This document shows, in pieces, positions 1-7,610 of a stretch of DNA of 57,849 bases (position 1 is its first letter; the number at the start of each line of letters is the position of its first letter). The notes under the pieces were generated by a model that saw nothing but the letters and a program-made list of their open reading frames with translations, was not told the origin of the DNA and searched no databases. Both the position numbers and the translations under genes were made by a program. Origin of the DNA: JBGSUZ01 sp963677505 (GTDB lineage: Bacteria > Bacillota > Clostridia > Peptostreptococcales > Acidaminobacteraceae); contig CAXXWB010000032.1 of the NCBI GenBank assembly GCA_963677505.2, positions 1-57,849 on the forward strand, in the 5' to 3' direction.

Positions 1-338
1 TTCTCTTCAAGGTACTTAAGAGTCAAGCCCGAGTCAATAATATCTTCCACAATCAGCACGTGCTTGCCCTCAATACTGTAATCAAGGTCTTTTACAATTT
101 TTACCACGCCTGAACTCTCTGTTGAACTACCATAACTTGAAGCTGCAATGAAGTCAATTTGTATTGGCAAATCAATTTTACGAATTAGGTCACCCATAAA
201 AATATTAGCACCTTTTAACACGCCAATTACTAAAAGTTCCTTATCTTGATAATCCGCTTGGATTGCTTGAGCTATTTCTTTTACACGTAAAGCCAAGTCA
301 TTTTCCGAATATAAAACTTCTTTTACATCATTAATCAT
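1..338 (-). CDS. hpt: Hypoxanthine phosphoribosyltransferase, 3' part cut by window edge
   Basis: Purine salvage enzyme that joins hypoxanthine or guanine to PRPP in the cytoplasm. The first 112 codons are visible. The start is the ATG at 338, preceded by a clear GGAGG ribosome binding site. Early residues read MINDVKEVLYSENDL, followed by the conserved GVLKGANIFMGDL segment and the PRPP-binding loop VLIVEDIIDSGLTL, which is diagnostic for the HPRT family. The C-terminal third lies beyond the left edge. It sits about 130 bp downstream of the TetR gene on the same strand. In Firmicutes hpt commonly follows tilS and precedes ftsH; that cannot be checked here. Confidence 0.93.
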   Translation of the reverse strand, partial: MINDVKEVLYSENDLALRVKEIAQAIQADYQDKELLVIGVLKGANIFMGDLIRKIDLPIQIDFIAASSYGSSTESSGVVKIVKDLDYSIEGKHVLIVEDIIDSGLTLKYLEE

Positions 339-472
339 GTTATTCCTCCGAATGTTTTTAGCCGTTTCGATGACATCTTTCGTATTTCACTTTCATTATA
401 CATCGTCTCATTAAAAAATTCTAGAAAAACACTCATGACTTATAATAAAAATCCAGTTTATACATCCTTTGA

Positions 473-1084
473 CTAAAGTTCAAATCTACCCACTAAGTTG
501 CTAAAATATAAATCCATCAATACCTTCACATCCGTGTCAAGTTGATTGATGTCGTGGAGACCATTGTAAATAATTAAGTCTGTCAACCCATCAACGACAC
601 TTTTACTAATTACCTTAGAAATCATCACTCTGTCAAATTTTTTATTTTCTATTTGAATCACATCGCCAACGTACTTACTGACTTTACCTTCAATAATTTG
701 AGCAAATTGACTCTTTGACCCTTTGTATCTTGTTCCATCAGCACATTTTATGAGTATGATAATTTCCTCTTTGTTTTCTTTTATAATTTCCATGAAATTT
801 CGTGTAAATTCATTTCTGAAAGTCACATATTCTTGTCTCTCATAAGTTTCAAATTGATCAAAGTGCATATTCTGAATCAAATCTGTAATTTCCATAAAAG
901 TAGGATCCACTACTGCTTCAAAAAGAAATTCTTTGCTGTCATAATAACGATAGATATTACCTACCGTAATGCTTGCATTTTGAGCAATATCTCTCATTGA
1001 GGCTTTGGCATAGCCCTTGCTTAAAAATTCCTTACGTGCAGATTCTAAAATATTCATTCTAACGTAATCTTTAAGTACTTGCAT
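473..1084 (-). CDS. TetR/AcrR family transcriptional regulator
   Basis: A 203-residue one-domain repressor. An N-terminal TetR helix-turn-helix is visible at residues 10-55 (ILESARKEFLSKGYAKASMR, then IAQNASITVGNIYRYYDSKE), the classic pattern with the GNIYRYY recognition helix. The remaining 150 residues are helical and variable, as expected for a ligand-binding dimerisation domain; the ligand cannot be predicted. The start ATG is preceded by a G-rich stretch (GGCGGGGG) seven bases upstream. No efflux pump or other obvious target lies next to it: hpt is downstream and the Tad pilus operon ends upstream on the same strand, so it is probably self-regulated or acts elsewhere. Confidence 0.85.
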   Translation of the reverse strand: MQVLKDYVRMNILESARKEFLSKGYAKASMRDIAQNASITVGNIYRYYDSKEFLFEAVVDPTFMEITDLIQNMHFDQFETYERQEYVTFRNEFTRNFMEIIKENKEEIIILIKCADGTRYKGSKSQFAQIIEGKVSKYVGDVIQIENKKFDRVMISKVISKSVVDGLTDLIIYNGLHDINQLDTDVKVLMDLYFSNLVGRFEL

Positions 1085-1301
1085 GTAAACCCCCGCCTTC
1101 GCATTTAATACAATGTTTGAATGTTGTTTTGTTCAGTCCATATGACTGCGTTGAGTAATCACTTCAATAAAAAAAAGATTCTACACAAAATTATAGCGAA
1201 GCCTTTCACAATTTACAATATTTTGTATAAAAATAAAATATTTAGTATTTTCAACGAATAAAAAAATCTTAAAATTCTATTTCGCTTTTCGTAAAAAATG
1301 C

Positions 1302-1341
1302 CTGTATATAGTAAATCGGCAATTATATTTACTATATACAG
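1302..1341 (-). terminator. Stem-loop with perfect 15-bp arms, probable terminator of the Tad operon
   Basis: CTGTATATAGTAAAT at 1302-1316 pairs perfectly with 1327-1341 around a 10-base loop. Read on the minus strand, a run of six T follows within three bases of the stem, so it can end transcription from the Tad operon. The stem is unusually AT-rich for a terminator and could also be an operator. The rest of the 309-base gap 1085-1393 is AT-rich with no ORF. Confidence 0.5.
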
Positions 1342-1358
1342 AAATTATTGGTTTTTTT

Positions 1359-1390
1359 GACAATATGTTAAATTTTCTTAACATATTGTC
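1359..1390. terminator. Second perfect 13-bp stem-loop directly after tadV stop
   Basis: GACAATATGTTAA at 1359-1371 pairs with TTAACATATTGTC at 1378-1390 around a 6-base loop. On the plus strand it is followed by TTTTT; on the minus strand it begins three bases after the tadV stop codon and is followed by A residues. It may be a plus-strand terminator, a transcript-stabilising 3' hairpin of the Tad mRNA, or a protein-binding palindrome. Confidence 0.45.
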
Positions 1391-1393
1391 TTT

Positions 1394-1867
1394 TTAGATT
1401 CTAAGTGCAAAAATGCAAAATCCAGGAATTAAACTCCAGATAAAAGGCATTTTGTGCAACTCAAATTTTTTGGGTATCTCTAGTTTTCTATTTACAATGC
1501 TATCAAAAAGTTTTTTTCCAATATAGCCGAGGACGAAAAGGGCCATCGCTAGTACCACAACTTTAAATAAAATTTCTGCAGATATAATAGGAGATATGGC
1601 AATGAGATATTTGCAATCGCCTCCCCCGAGGGCATTGATATAATACAAAAAGTAAGATACTACTGCCACTAAAGAAATGTCCTTTACGATTAAGAAGGGA
1701 TCTCGTTCCTTTATTAATAGAGCGGCCACTAAAAATACACCAAATGCACCTACGTTGATGATATTGGGAATTCTTCTAATGTAAAAGTCCATAACGCTGA
1801 GGGATATGGTGATGAGCAAAATAATCCATTTAATTTCAGTTATGTTGATGAGTGTTGTAATATCCAT
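1394..1867 (-). CDS. tadV: A24-family prepilin peptidase (TadV/CpaA-like)
   Basis: Membrane aspartyl peptidase expected to cleave the leader of the Flp pilin encoded at 3356-3526. It has 157 residues, the usual length of the short TadV/CpaA type, which lacks the N-methylase domain. Five to six hydrophobic segments cover nearly the whole protein. The two catalytic aspartates are seen in MDFYIRRIPN (near residue 26) and in GGGDCKYLIAISP (near residue 83), the latter being the A24 GxGD signature. Its ATG shares bases with the stop of the FHA gene (TAATG), so translation is coupled. It is the last gene of the six-gene Tad operon. Confidence 0.88.
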   Translation of the reverse strand: MDITTLINITEIKWIILLITISLSVMDFYIRRIPNIINVGAFGVFLVAALLIKERDPFLIVKDISLVAVVSYFLYYINALGGGDCKYLIAISPIISAEILFKVVVLAMALFVLGYIGKKLFDSIVNRKLEIPKKFELHKMPFIWSLIPGFCIFALRI

Positions 1868-3342
1868 TAGGTAAAAATCACTTCCTTGCTTCCAATTTTT
1901 ATTTGGTCTCCTGTTTTAAGCTCAAAATACTGATTGCTCGGTATTTTTCTACCGTTGACATTAGTGCCGTTTAGAGACTGAATATCTTTGATATAATACT
2001 TATCTTCATTTTTGTGAATTTCGGCGTGAATCCTTCCAACACCAGCTTCGTCAATCATCACATCACACAGGCTAGGATTTCTTCCTAGGGTTGTAACCTC
2101 TTTGTTCAAGGTCACAAATTTACTGCCCAACTCAGAACGCAGCATAAGCACCCCGTTCTTGCTGTTTTGATCAATCCATACGGTTTCTTCTGCTTTTACT
2201 AAGGCAGGTGCCTCAGGGTTGTTATTATAAGGACGCTCTTCTCTTGGATATTCTCCTGTCATTAAACTGGGTACATCCCTTTGACCATAGGCAGGACCGT
2301 GTGTATAAGCTCTAGGCGTTGGCGTTATAGCACTAGAATCTCTATCAGTTTTGCTCTCTCTGGCTAAGTTGTTTTTCTTTTTTGATGGTTTTTCCTTTGA
2401 CGCAACTTTTTCTTTTGCATTCTGATTGAAACTAAATAAGTTGAATTTTTGTATGCACCATGCACTTCCAGCAGCAAAAATCAGGCTAAGACCTGCTTTT
2501 GTTTCCAATGCCACCGGTGAGAGCAGTATGGCTATTATGGCTACAAGGCTCACCACCACCGCTAATATGCCTTTTGAATTCACTGTTGAAAATCCTGGAA
2601 GTTCTAGTTTAATGGCTTTTTTAGTGCCTTTTTCCTGCGCCACAGGAATTTCTCGCTCTAAGGGTTCTTTTGTCCATTCTGTCGGTGGGTCTAAATAATT
2701 AGAAGGACCCCTAAAGGCTTGCTCATAATTGTGAACGCCATAATCTTGGCAAATATTTTTCGACTTCTGTCCCGTTTCTAAGCCCAGTTCACCCATAATA
2801 TCTAACAAACTGTTAAAGCTTGTGGTTTCTTGCTGAATGGCCAAAAGAAGCTTCATCATCATTGGGTTAAAATCATTGTTATTATGTTGGTTTTCATTGC
2901 TCTGATTCACATATTGGTCAAGCCACTGTCTGAGCAATGCAACAAGCTTGCTCTTGGCTTCATAAACGGTTGACTTAAGAGGTATGTAAATTACATGGAC
3001 CTTTCTGCTTTGAAGGTCCAAGAATATATACCGACTGTCAAAACATATATTTTCAGGAAACAGCTGATGTGACATCAGCTGTTTCACTGTATCTGCTAAC
3101 CCTTTCATAATCCAAGAAAGATGGACGACTCTGTTTTCATGAAGATACCGCTCCACGCTTATTAAATGACCCGTCTTATAATAAACCGCTTCACGATTTT
3201 CTACATAAGTACATTGCAAAGGGATTGCTCCTATATGAAGATTGGTTGTCAACATGCCAATATGAAAACTTTGAATGACTTCTGCATCGTTTAGCAAGTA
3301 CAAAAGCCCTTGTTCTCCGTTAATGTCATGTTCTCTAAACAT
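1867..3342 (-). CDS. DUF6382-like protein with C-terminal FHA domain, Tad operon
   Basis: A 491-residue membrane-anchored protein. Residues 1-150 resemble the DUF6382 domain that accompanies Tad loci in Clostridia. Residues 255-300 hold two hydrophobic segments, and a basic Ser/Lys-rich linker follows (about 305-345). Residues 405-491 form an FHA domain with the motifs LGRNPSLCDVMI and RIHAEIHKNED and the stretch DIQSLNGTNVNGRKI. FHA domains bind phosphothreonine, so pilus assembly may respond to a Ser/Thr kinase; no kinase gene is in this window. The start ATG has a textbook AGGAGG site, 14 bp after the pilin stop codon. Confidence 0.8.
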   Translation of the reverse strand: MFREHDINGEQGLLYLLNDAEVIQSFHIGMLTTNLHIGAIPLQCTYVENREAVYYKTGHLISVERYLHENRVVHLSWIMKGLADTVKQLMSHQLFPENICFDSRYIFLDLQSRKVHVIYIPLKSTVYEAKSKLVALLRQWLDQYVNQSNENQHNNNDFNPMMMKLLLAIQQETTSFNSLLDIMGELGLETGQKSKNICQDYGVHNYEQAFRGPSNYLDPPTEWTKEPLEREIPVAQEKGTKKAIKLELPGFSTVNSKGILAVVVSLVAIIAILLSPVALETKAGLSLIFAAGSAWCIQKFNLFSFNQNAKEKVASKEKPSKKKNNLARESKTDRDSSAITPTPRAYTHGPAYGQRDVPSLMTGEYPREERPYNNNPEAPALVKAEETVWIDQNSKNGVLMLRSELGSKFVTLNKEVTTLGRNPSLCDVMIDEAGVGRIHAEIHKNEDKYYIKDIQSLNGTNVNGRKIPSNQYFELKTGDQIKIGSKEVIFT

Positions 3343-3355
3343 GGTGACCTCCTAT

Positions 3356-3526
3356 TTAGAATTCTCCTACTTTAGTATTAATTTTGCCTAATATTGTTCT
3401 AAATGTAGATTCTATACCATCTTTAAACATGATTGCCAGCCCTACCAAAACCACGATCAAAGCGACCATTTCAATAGTGCCCATTGCTGTTTCATCTTTC
3501 CAAAACGATTGAATATTTCTTTTCAT
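3356..3526 (-). CDS. Flp1-type IVb pilin, 56 aa
   Basis: Short pilin subunit. The sequence starts MKRNIQSFWKDETAMG and continues TIEMVALIVVLVGLAIMF: a charged leader ending in Gly, a Glu three residues after the expected cleavage point, and one long hydrophobic helix. This is the Flp1-like pilin pattern. Length is 56 residues. The ATG at 3526 overlaps the TGA of the upstream tadB/C gene (ATGA), with a GGAGGATTTAATGT site. It is the only pilin-like gene seen, so it is presumably the major subunit processed by the TadV peptidase. Confidence 0.88.
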   Translation of the reverse strand: MKRNIQSFWKDETAMGTIEMVALIVVLVGLAIMFKDGIESTFRTILGKINTKVGEF

Positions 3527-4803
3527 ACATTAAATCCTCCTAATAACATGGGTGCCATAAACAACACCATCATAATCAGTAAATTGATGACGCTAGGGAA
3601 AATCACTTTGATCCCCGCTTTATTGATTAACTTAATCTGATGGTTGTGATTTTCCAAATAGAGTTCAGATAAATCTTGATCTATTTGAGTGAGTATCAAT
3701 TCATTTCCTGTTTTCTCGTAAAGGGCTATGCGCTGCAGTGCTTTCGTCAAGGGCTTATACCCTGATGCAATGCCAAAGACTCGTATAATTCCCTCTGTGG
3801 GCATACCCGCTTGAAGGGAATTAATCACATCCATGGGCTGCATGGATAAATGCTCGTGGCTCGGCAACTCTCTAAACCCTTCAATGATTGCCTGTCTTGG
3901 ATGACTGCCACTATGAAGCATCATGACGGTCCTATTGAGTAAGGTTGGCGCCGCCTTCATCCAAAACTGAGTGTTGCTTTTTTCTAAGGTCTTTTTCTTG
4001 AAAAGCAAATTTTCTATTTGGCTTTCCTTTTTTTCTTTTTGCTCGTCGCCTGCTTCATTTCTAAAGAAAAAATCACAGGAAAAACTGTACATTAGGGTTA
4101 CTATAAAAAGAAGCACCAGACCTGACGTTGATTGATAAAGCACCTCAAAGTAATCACCCATTGTACCTCGAATACCTATAACAGCTAAGACAGGCACCAG
4201 TAGCATTATTTCAAACTCAGAACGCTTTTCAGAAAGCTTCTCTTTAAACAAACGTCTAAACTTTTGAAGCTCTGAAAGCTGATCCGCCACATAGGTCAGC
4301 AAACTTTCTATGGAGCTGCCAGATTTAATACTCATATCTAGCAAATCGCTAAACTGATCCAGCATTTTCATTTTAGAAAATCCATTGAGTCGATCAAAGC
4401 TTCCCCCTGAAATCCAGCCAATTTTTGCTTCAAGAAGCATCCTATTTATAGAGCTTTTCAAAGCTTCTGGCACTGTGTTACTGGAGACAACGTATTCAGG
4501 CAATTCTGTTAACCCTTTTTGCAAAGACATGCCACAACCGATTTGAGCCGCTAAGGTTTCATAAAACACTTTGATATGGGTTAAAATCAGCTCATAAGTT
4601 TTCTCCGTCTCATGCTTCATCATCCAATACAAAAGAGGGGTTAATGAAATAAGGGTTAACGGAAACAGATACCATTTAGACATCCATGCATAATGAACTA
4701 TTAACGTCCAACCAAGCCATAGAAGTCCTTGTTTGATAAGCTGTTTCTTTGGGACTTTTAATAAATCAATTTCTTGTCTGAGGCCACTAATTATATGTAC
4801 CAC
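3523..4803 (-). CDS. Type II secretion F-domain protein, apparent TadB-TadC fusion
   Basis: Inner-membrane platform protein of the Tad pilus machine. The 426 residues contain two T2SS-F-like units: residues 75-200 (core LLDMSIKSGSSIESLLTYVA) and 285-410 (core AGMPTEGIIRVFGIASGY). They are separated by two transmembrane helices around 205-255; another helix pair lies at 25-65 and one helix at the C-terminus. Standard Tad systems encode TadB and TadC separately at about 300 residues each, and no second F-domain gene is present here, so this is probably a condensed fusion. The start is a GTG overlapping the end of tadA by 13 bp. It ends in an ATGA overlap with the pilin gene. Confidence 0.75.
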   Translation of the reverse strand: MVHIISGLRQEIDLLKVPKKQLIKQGLLWLGWTLIVHYAWMSKWYLFPLTLISLTPLLYWMMKHETEKTYELILTHIKVFYETLAAQIGCGMSLQKGLTELPEYVVSSNTVPEALKSSINRMLLEAKIGWISGGSFDRLNGFSKMKMLDQFSDLLDMSIKSGSSIESLLTYVADQLSELQKFRRLFKEKLSEKRSEFEIMLLVPVLAVIGIRGTMGDYFEVLYQSTSGLVLLFIVTLMYSFSCDFFFRNEAGDEQKEKKESQIENLLFKKKTLEKSNTQFWMKAAPTLLNRTVMMLHSGSHPRQAIIEGFRELPSHEHLSMQPMDVINSLQAGMPTEGIIRVFGIASGYKPLTKALQRIALYEKTGNELILTQIDQDLSELYLENHNHQIKLINKAGIKVIFPSVINLLIMMVLFMAPMLLGGFNV

Positions 4804-5918
4804 CCCCCTTCAATGTTATATATTGGTTCGGTTACCAATGCTGACGAATGTTCATTTTTCATTTGAATGATTTCAATGATTTTACGCTGTCCCGATTCTG
4901 TCCTCCCCATATGTATGACGTACTGAATGCCTGACATAATTTGAGCACATACAGCCTCTGGCGTAGTCAGTCCCGAAGACAGTGCCATTAGTTCAATACG
5001 CCTGAGCATATCTTGGGCTGAGTTGGCATGACCCGTAGACATGGATCCTTCGTGGCCTGTGTTCATTGCCTGTAACATGTCGTGGGCTTCTTGACCTCTT
5101 ATTTCCCCGACAATGATTCTGTCAGGTCTCATTCTCAAAGATGCTTTAATTAAAGACGCCGTGTCTACCGGCGGTAAATCCTTTTGTCTGACGGTACGGG
5201 TTTCCATGGAAACTAGGTTAGGGATACCACCAAGGTTTAGTTCAGCGCTGTCCTCAATCGTGATTACTCTATCTTGTCTGCCAATCTCGCTGCAAAGGCA
5301 GTTTAGTAAAGTCGTTTTTCCAGAACTGGTTGAGCCACTTACAAAAATACTCTTTCTAGACTTTACAAGACCGCTTAAAAACCTTCTCATTTCAGCGTCA
5401 ATGCTCCCTGTCACTTCTAGAGATGCTAACGAGCATATAGACGACTTAAATTTTCTAATGGTAATAATCGGTCCGTTTAGGGCTATGGGTTTTAAGACGA
5501 TGTGAACCCTCGAACCATTAGATAACCTAGCGTCAACAATAGGCTCTTTTAAATTGACCGCACGGTTTACCGAAGACACCATTTTTTGGATTAATCCATT
5601 CAGGCGCTGCTCTGATACCATCAATTGGTAATGGATTTTTTGAGTCCCTTGTTCGATAAACAGATCTTCTGTGCCATTGACCATGATTTCACTGACTTCT
5701 TCGTCATCTATAAAAGGGGTTAAGAAATCTAGTTCAAGCACTCGATTCACCAGCTCTTTAACCCGATTCATTCGGTGCCCCAGACTGGCTGTACTTTCGA
5801 CTGCTCTGTTGACCCATTGATTAGCCAGTTCTTCAAGGCTTTCACGACTTAAATCAGCGTTTTTTATTTCAGAACAAAAACTTTCATATTCCTCATCTGT
5901 TGTCCATACACAATTCAC
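4791..5918 (-). CDS. tadA: Tad/CpaF secretion ATPase
   Basis: Hexameric cytoplasmic ATPase that powers Flp pilus assembly. It has 375 residues. Walker A is SGSTSSGKTTLLNCL (near residue 195), the Walker B/Asp-box region is RPDRIIVGEIRGQEAHDML, and the His-box is NTGHEGSMSTGHANS. The N-terminal part has the CpaF pattern DEEVSEIMVNGTEDLFIE. The start is GTG with GGAAGA upstream and overlaps the tadZ stop by four bases (GTGA). It belongs to the operon tadZ-tadA-tadBC-flp-FHA-tadV. Confidence 0.95.
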   Translation of the reverse strand: MNCVWTTDEEYESFCSEIKNADLSRESLEELANQWVNRAVESTASLGHRMNRVKELVNRVLELDFLTPFIDDEEVSEIMVNGTEDLFIEQGTQKIHYQLMVSEQRLNGLIQKMVSSVNRAVNLKEPIVDARLSNGSRVHIVLKPIALNGPIITIRKFKSSICSLASLEVTGSIDAEMRRFLSGLVKSRKSIFVSGSTSSGKTTLLNCLCSEIGRQDRVITIEDSAELNLGGIPNLVSMETRTVRQKDLPPVDTASLIKASLRMRPDRIIVGEIRGQEAHDMLQAMNTGHEGSMSTGHANSAQDMLRRIELMALSSGLTTPEAVCAQIMSGIQYVIHMGRTESGQRKIIEIIQMKNEHSSALVTEPIYNIEGGWYI

Positions 5919-6865
5919 GATATTCTTCCTTTCTCAAGGGCTCTGCTCATAATTTTAGTTTTTAATGCTTCTCTTCGACCAGGGTCACTTCGCGTATGCA
6001 AGACGGAAACTTTATCTCTCGGATCAATTTCCTTAATCCAAGCCTCAATCTGATACAACGGGGTTTCATAAATATCCATTTGATCTGAGATGATAAAAAT
6101 TTCTTCTGTATACCTCAATATACTTTTGGCTATGGACTCGTTGGAAAGAGCAGAATACAGGTAAATTTCTTCATAATTCCCGCCGAATTCCTCCAGCAAA
6201 TATTGAACGAACTCTGGTTGAATCATTTCCAAATCCATTGGATGATTGATGGCATCCATGATTAAGAATTCAGAAGATCGTTCCTCCGTTAATGTTTCAG
6301 AACCCGTAAGAAGCCAGTCAAACAATAAGCTACTTAAACTATGACCCGATGAAAAATTTTTATCCCTACTCAAAATCCCCATTCTTGAAAAGTCTAAACA
6401 CAGAGCTTTTTTTCCTGCTTTATATCTTGTTTCTATCCAAGCGTTGTAAGCATTTTTTCCCCATTCGCTTTCTGTTGGGTCAATAAACCAAGTTAGCCTC
6501 CTTTCCTTATCCATCAACCCACTACTTGTATTGTTTTGAAGTCCTCCATGCCAAATAGAAATTCTGCGTTGTATTTCGATGAGAAAGACTTCCATGTTCA
6601 TATAAATGAATATTTCATCCTTTGAAGAGCCTTGCTCGGACAAATAGACTTTATGGAGATTTTTATCATCTAATCCTTCTCCTAAGTCGAACTCTCTATC
6701 ACACAGAAGAAGGTCGGGCATACCCGATTGCTTCAGTTGTTGCTTGAGCTGGCTGACATTGCTAAAAAAATAGAATTTTAAATTCCCCACGTTATAGTTG
6801 AGAATCGCCATGGGCAAGCTCTCAAGGAAATCGGTATTTTTGCTGAGTACAGATACAATATACAT
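5915..6865 (-). CDS. tadZ: TadZ/CpaE-like pilus assembly protein
   Basis: First gene of the pilus operon; TadZ proteins place the Tad machine at a cell pole. The N-terminal 110 residues look like an atypical receiver-type domain (NYNVGNLKFYFFSN, LLLCDREFDLGEG). The rest resembles a MinD-type ATPase with a degenerate P-loop: KKALCLDFSRMGILSRD lies where the deviant Walker region is expected, and no GKGG-type Walker A is visible. The start is taken at the second Met (6865), because GGTGGTG lies just before it, whereas an ATG four codons upstream has no site. Divergence within this family keeps the assignment below certainty. Confidence 0.72.
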   Translation of the reverse strand: MYIVSVLSKNTDFLESLPMAILNYNVGNLKFYFFSNVSQLKQQLKQSGMPDLLLCDREFDLGEGLDDKNLHKVYLSEQGSSKDEIFIYMNMEVFLIEIQRRISIWHGGLQNNTSSGLMDKERRLTWFIDPTESEWGKNAYNAWIETRYKAGKKALCLDFSRMGILSRDKNFSSGHSLSSLLFDWLLTGSETLTEERSSEFLIMDAINHPMDLEMIQPEFVQYLLEEFGGNYEEIYLYSALSNESIAKSILRYTEEIFIISDQMDIYETPLYQIEAWIKEIDPRDKVSVLHTRSDPGRREALKTKIMSRALEKGRIS

Positions 6866-6981
6866 AGTCACCACCATTTGGAATTATTTAACATTTGTTT
6901 TTACTTATTTTTACATATTTTAAAATAAATATCAAGCACTAATTTTCTTTATAGCTTGTTAAATAATTTAAAAAATATTTA

Positions 6982-7010
6982 TTGGCATTTACAACGATAT
7001 TAGTTATACT
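6982..7010 (+). promoter_or_regulatory. Strong sigma-A-type promoter on the plus strand
   Basis: TTGGCA at 6982-6987, a 17-base spacer, and TATACT at 7005-7010: five of six matches in both boxes at ideal spacing. No protein gene follows on this strand; a terminator follows at 7063-7088. Confidence 0.6.
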
Positions 7011-7016
7011 TAAATT

Positions 7017-7088
7017 GAGATACCACCAGATCTCATTAATTTAACCAGTAAATCCTTAGAACAAAAAAAGCCCATTGGGCTTTTTTTG
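7017..7088 (+). ncRNA. Candidate small RNA of about 72 nt, divergent to the Tad operon
   Basis: Predicted from the promoter ending at 7010 and a terminator at 7063-7088. The RNA would begin with a hairpin, TGAGAT (7016-7021) pairing with ATCTCA (7030-7035), around the loop ACCACCAG. No ATG is present. The loop bases ACCACCA are complementary to the TGGTGGT that spans the tadZ ribosome binding site, which is encoded on the other strand of the same intergenic region. This is inference from sequence only; no RNA family was recognised. Confidence 0.42.
7063..7088. terminator. Symmetrical Rho-independent terminator
   Basis: A-run, GCCCATTGGGC stem, then T-run of seven; it works in both directions. 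On the plus strand it would end the candidate small RNA; on the minus strand it ends the 7162-7521 gene. Confidence 0.8.
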
Positions 7089-7161
7089 TTTCACCCAATA
7101 GGCTTTCATGAATTTAATTTATATATAGCTAAACAGGCACAGCATTTGCACTTTGTTGTAA

Positions 7162-7521
7162 TTACTTGCTTTCTGTTTTGATTTTTATGAAAGACTGGTA
7201 TCTTTTCTCAGATAGTTTCCAAGAAAACAAACCAAACAAAGTTCCCATCCCAATAAAGATCACAATCATTTTTAAGAAATACATCAATATTTCTGTATTT
7301 ATTAAAAATTTATTGGTAATCATAGTGAGTATAATAAATATGCCCCCTGTCAATACGCTCCAAGCAATTGTCCCTTTTAAAAGGACATATTTGAATTTTC
7401 CCATAGCTCGCGTAACTTCCCATTTTTTCATTAAATCTAATTCTTTGATTTCTGTCTTACTTAACTTCACTTTAGGTTCAGACCAAACCTTACCCGATTT
7501 TTTCTTCTTTCTCACACCCAT
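7162..7521 (-). CDS. Hypothetical two-TM membrane protein
   Basis: About 119 residues with no family that I recognise. The N-terminus is highly basic (MGVRKKKKSGK). Two hydrophobic helices lie at about residues 48-70 (WSVLTGGIFIILTMI) and 80-102 (YFLKMIVIFIGMGTLFGLF), and the tail is basic. The start is placed at the second ATG because the AAGGATGGA site fits it; an ATG three codons upstream lies on top of that site. It stands alone between two terminators, so it is a monocistronic gene. Confidence 0.55.
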   Translation of the reverse strand: MGVRKKKKSGKVWSEPKVKLSKTEIKELDLMKKWEVTRAMGKFKYVLLKGTIAWSVLTGGIFIILTMITNKFLINTEILMYFLKMIVIFIGMGTLFGLFSWKLSEKRYQSFIKIKTESK

Positions 7522-7551
7522 AATTTCCATCCTTTATTCGCTATAGTATAA

Positions 7552-7594
7552 AAGGCTTTCCAAAAGTTATTATACTTTACTTTTGGAAAGCCTT
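7552..7594 (-). terminator. Terminator of oadA
   Basis: AAGGCTTTCCAAAAG at 7552-7566 and CTTTTGGAAAGCCTT at 7580-7594 form a perfect 15-bp stem starting 16 bp after the oadA stop codon, followed by TTTTA on the minus strand. Confidence 0.8.
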
Positions 7595-7610
7595 CAAATT
7601 CATTTGATTT

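Noticed and set aside
1359..1390. Rex-type operator (TTGTTAA-N4-TTAACAA)
   Set aside because: The palindrome has GTTAA and TTAAC, but spacing is six bases instead of four and outer bases differ; its position after a stop codon fits a 3' hairpin better.
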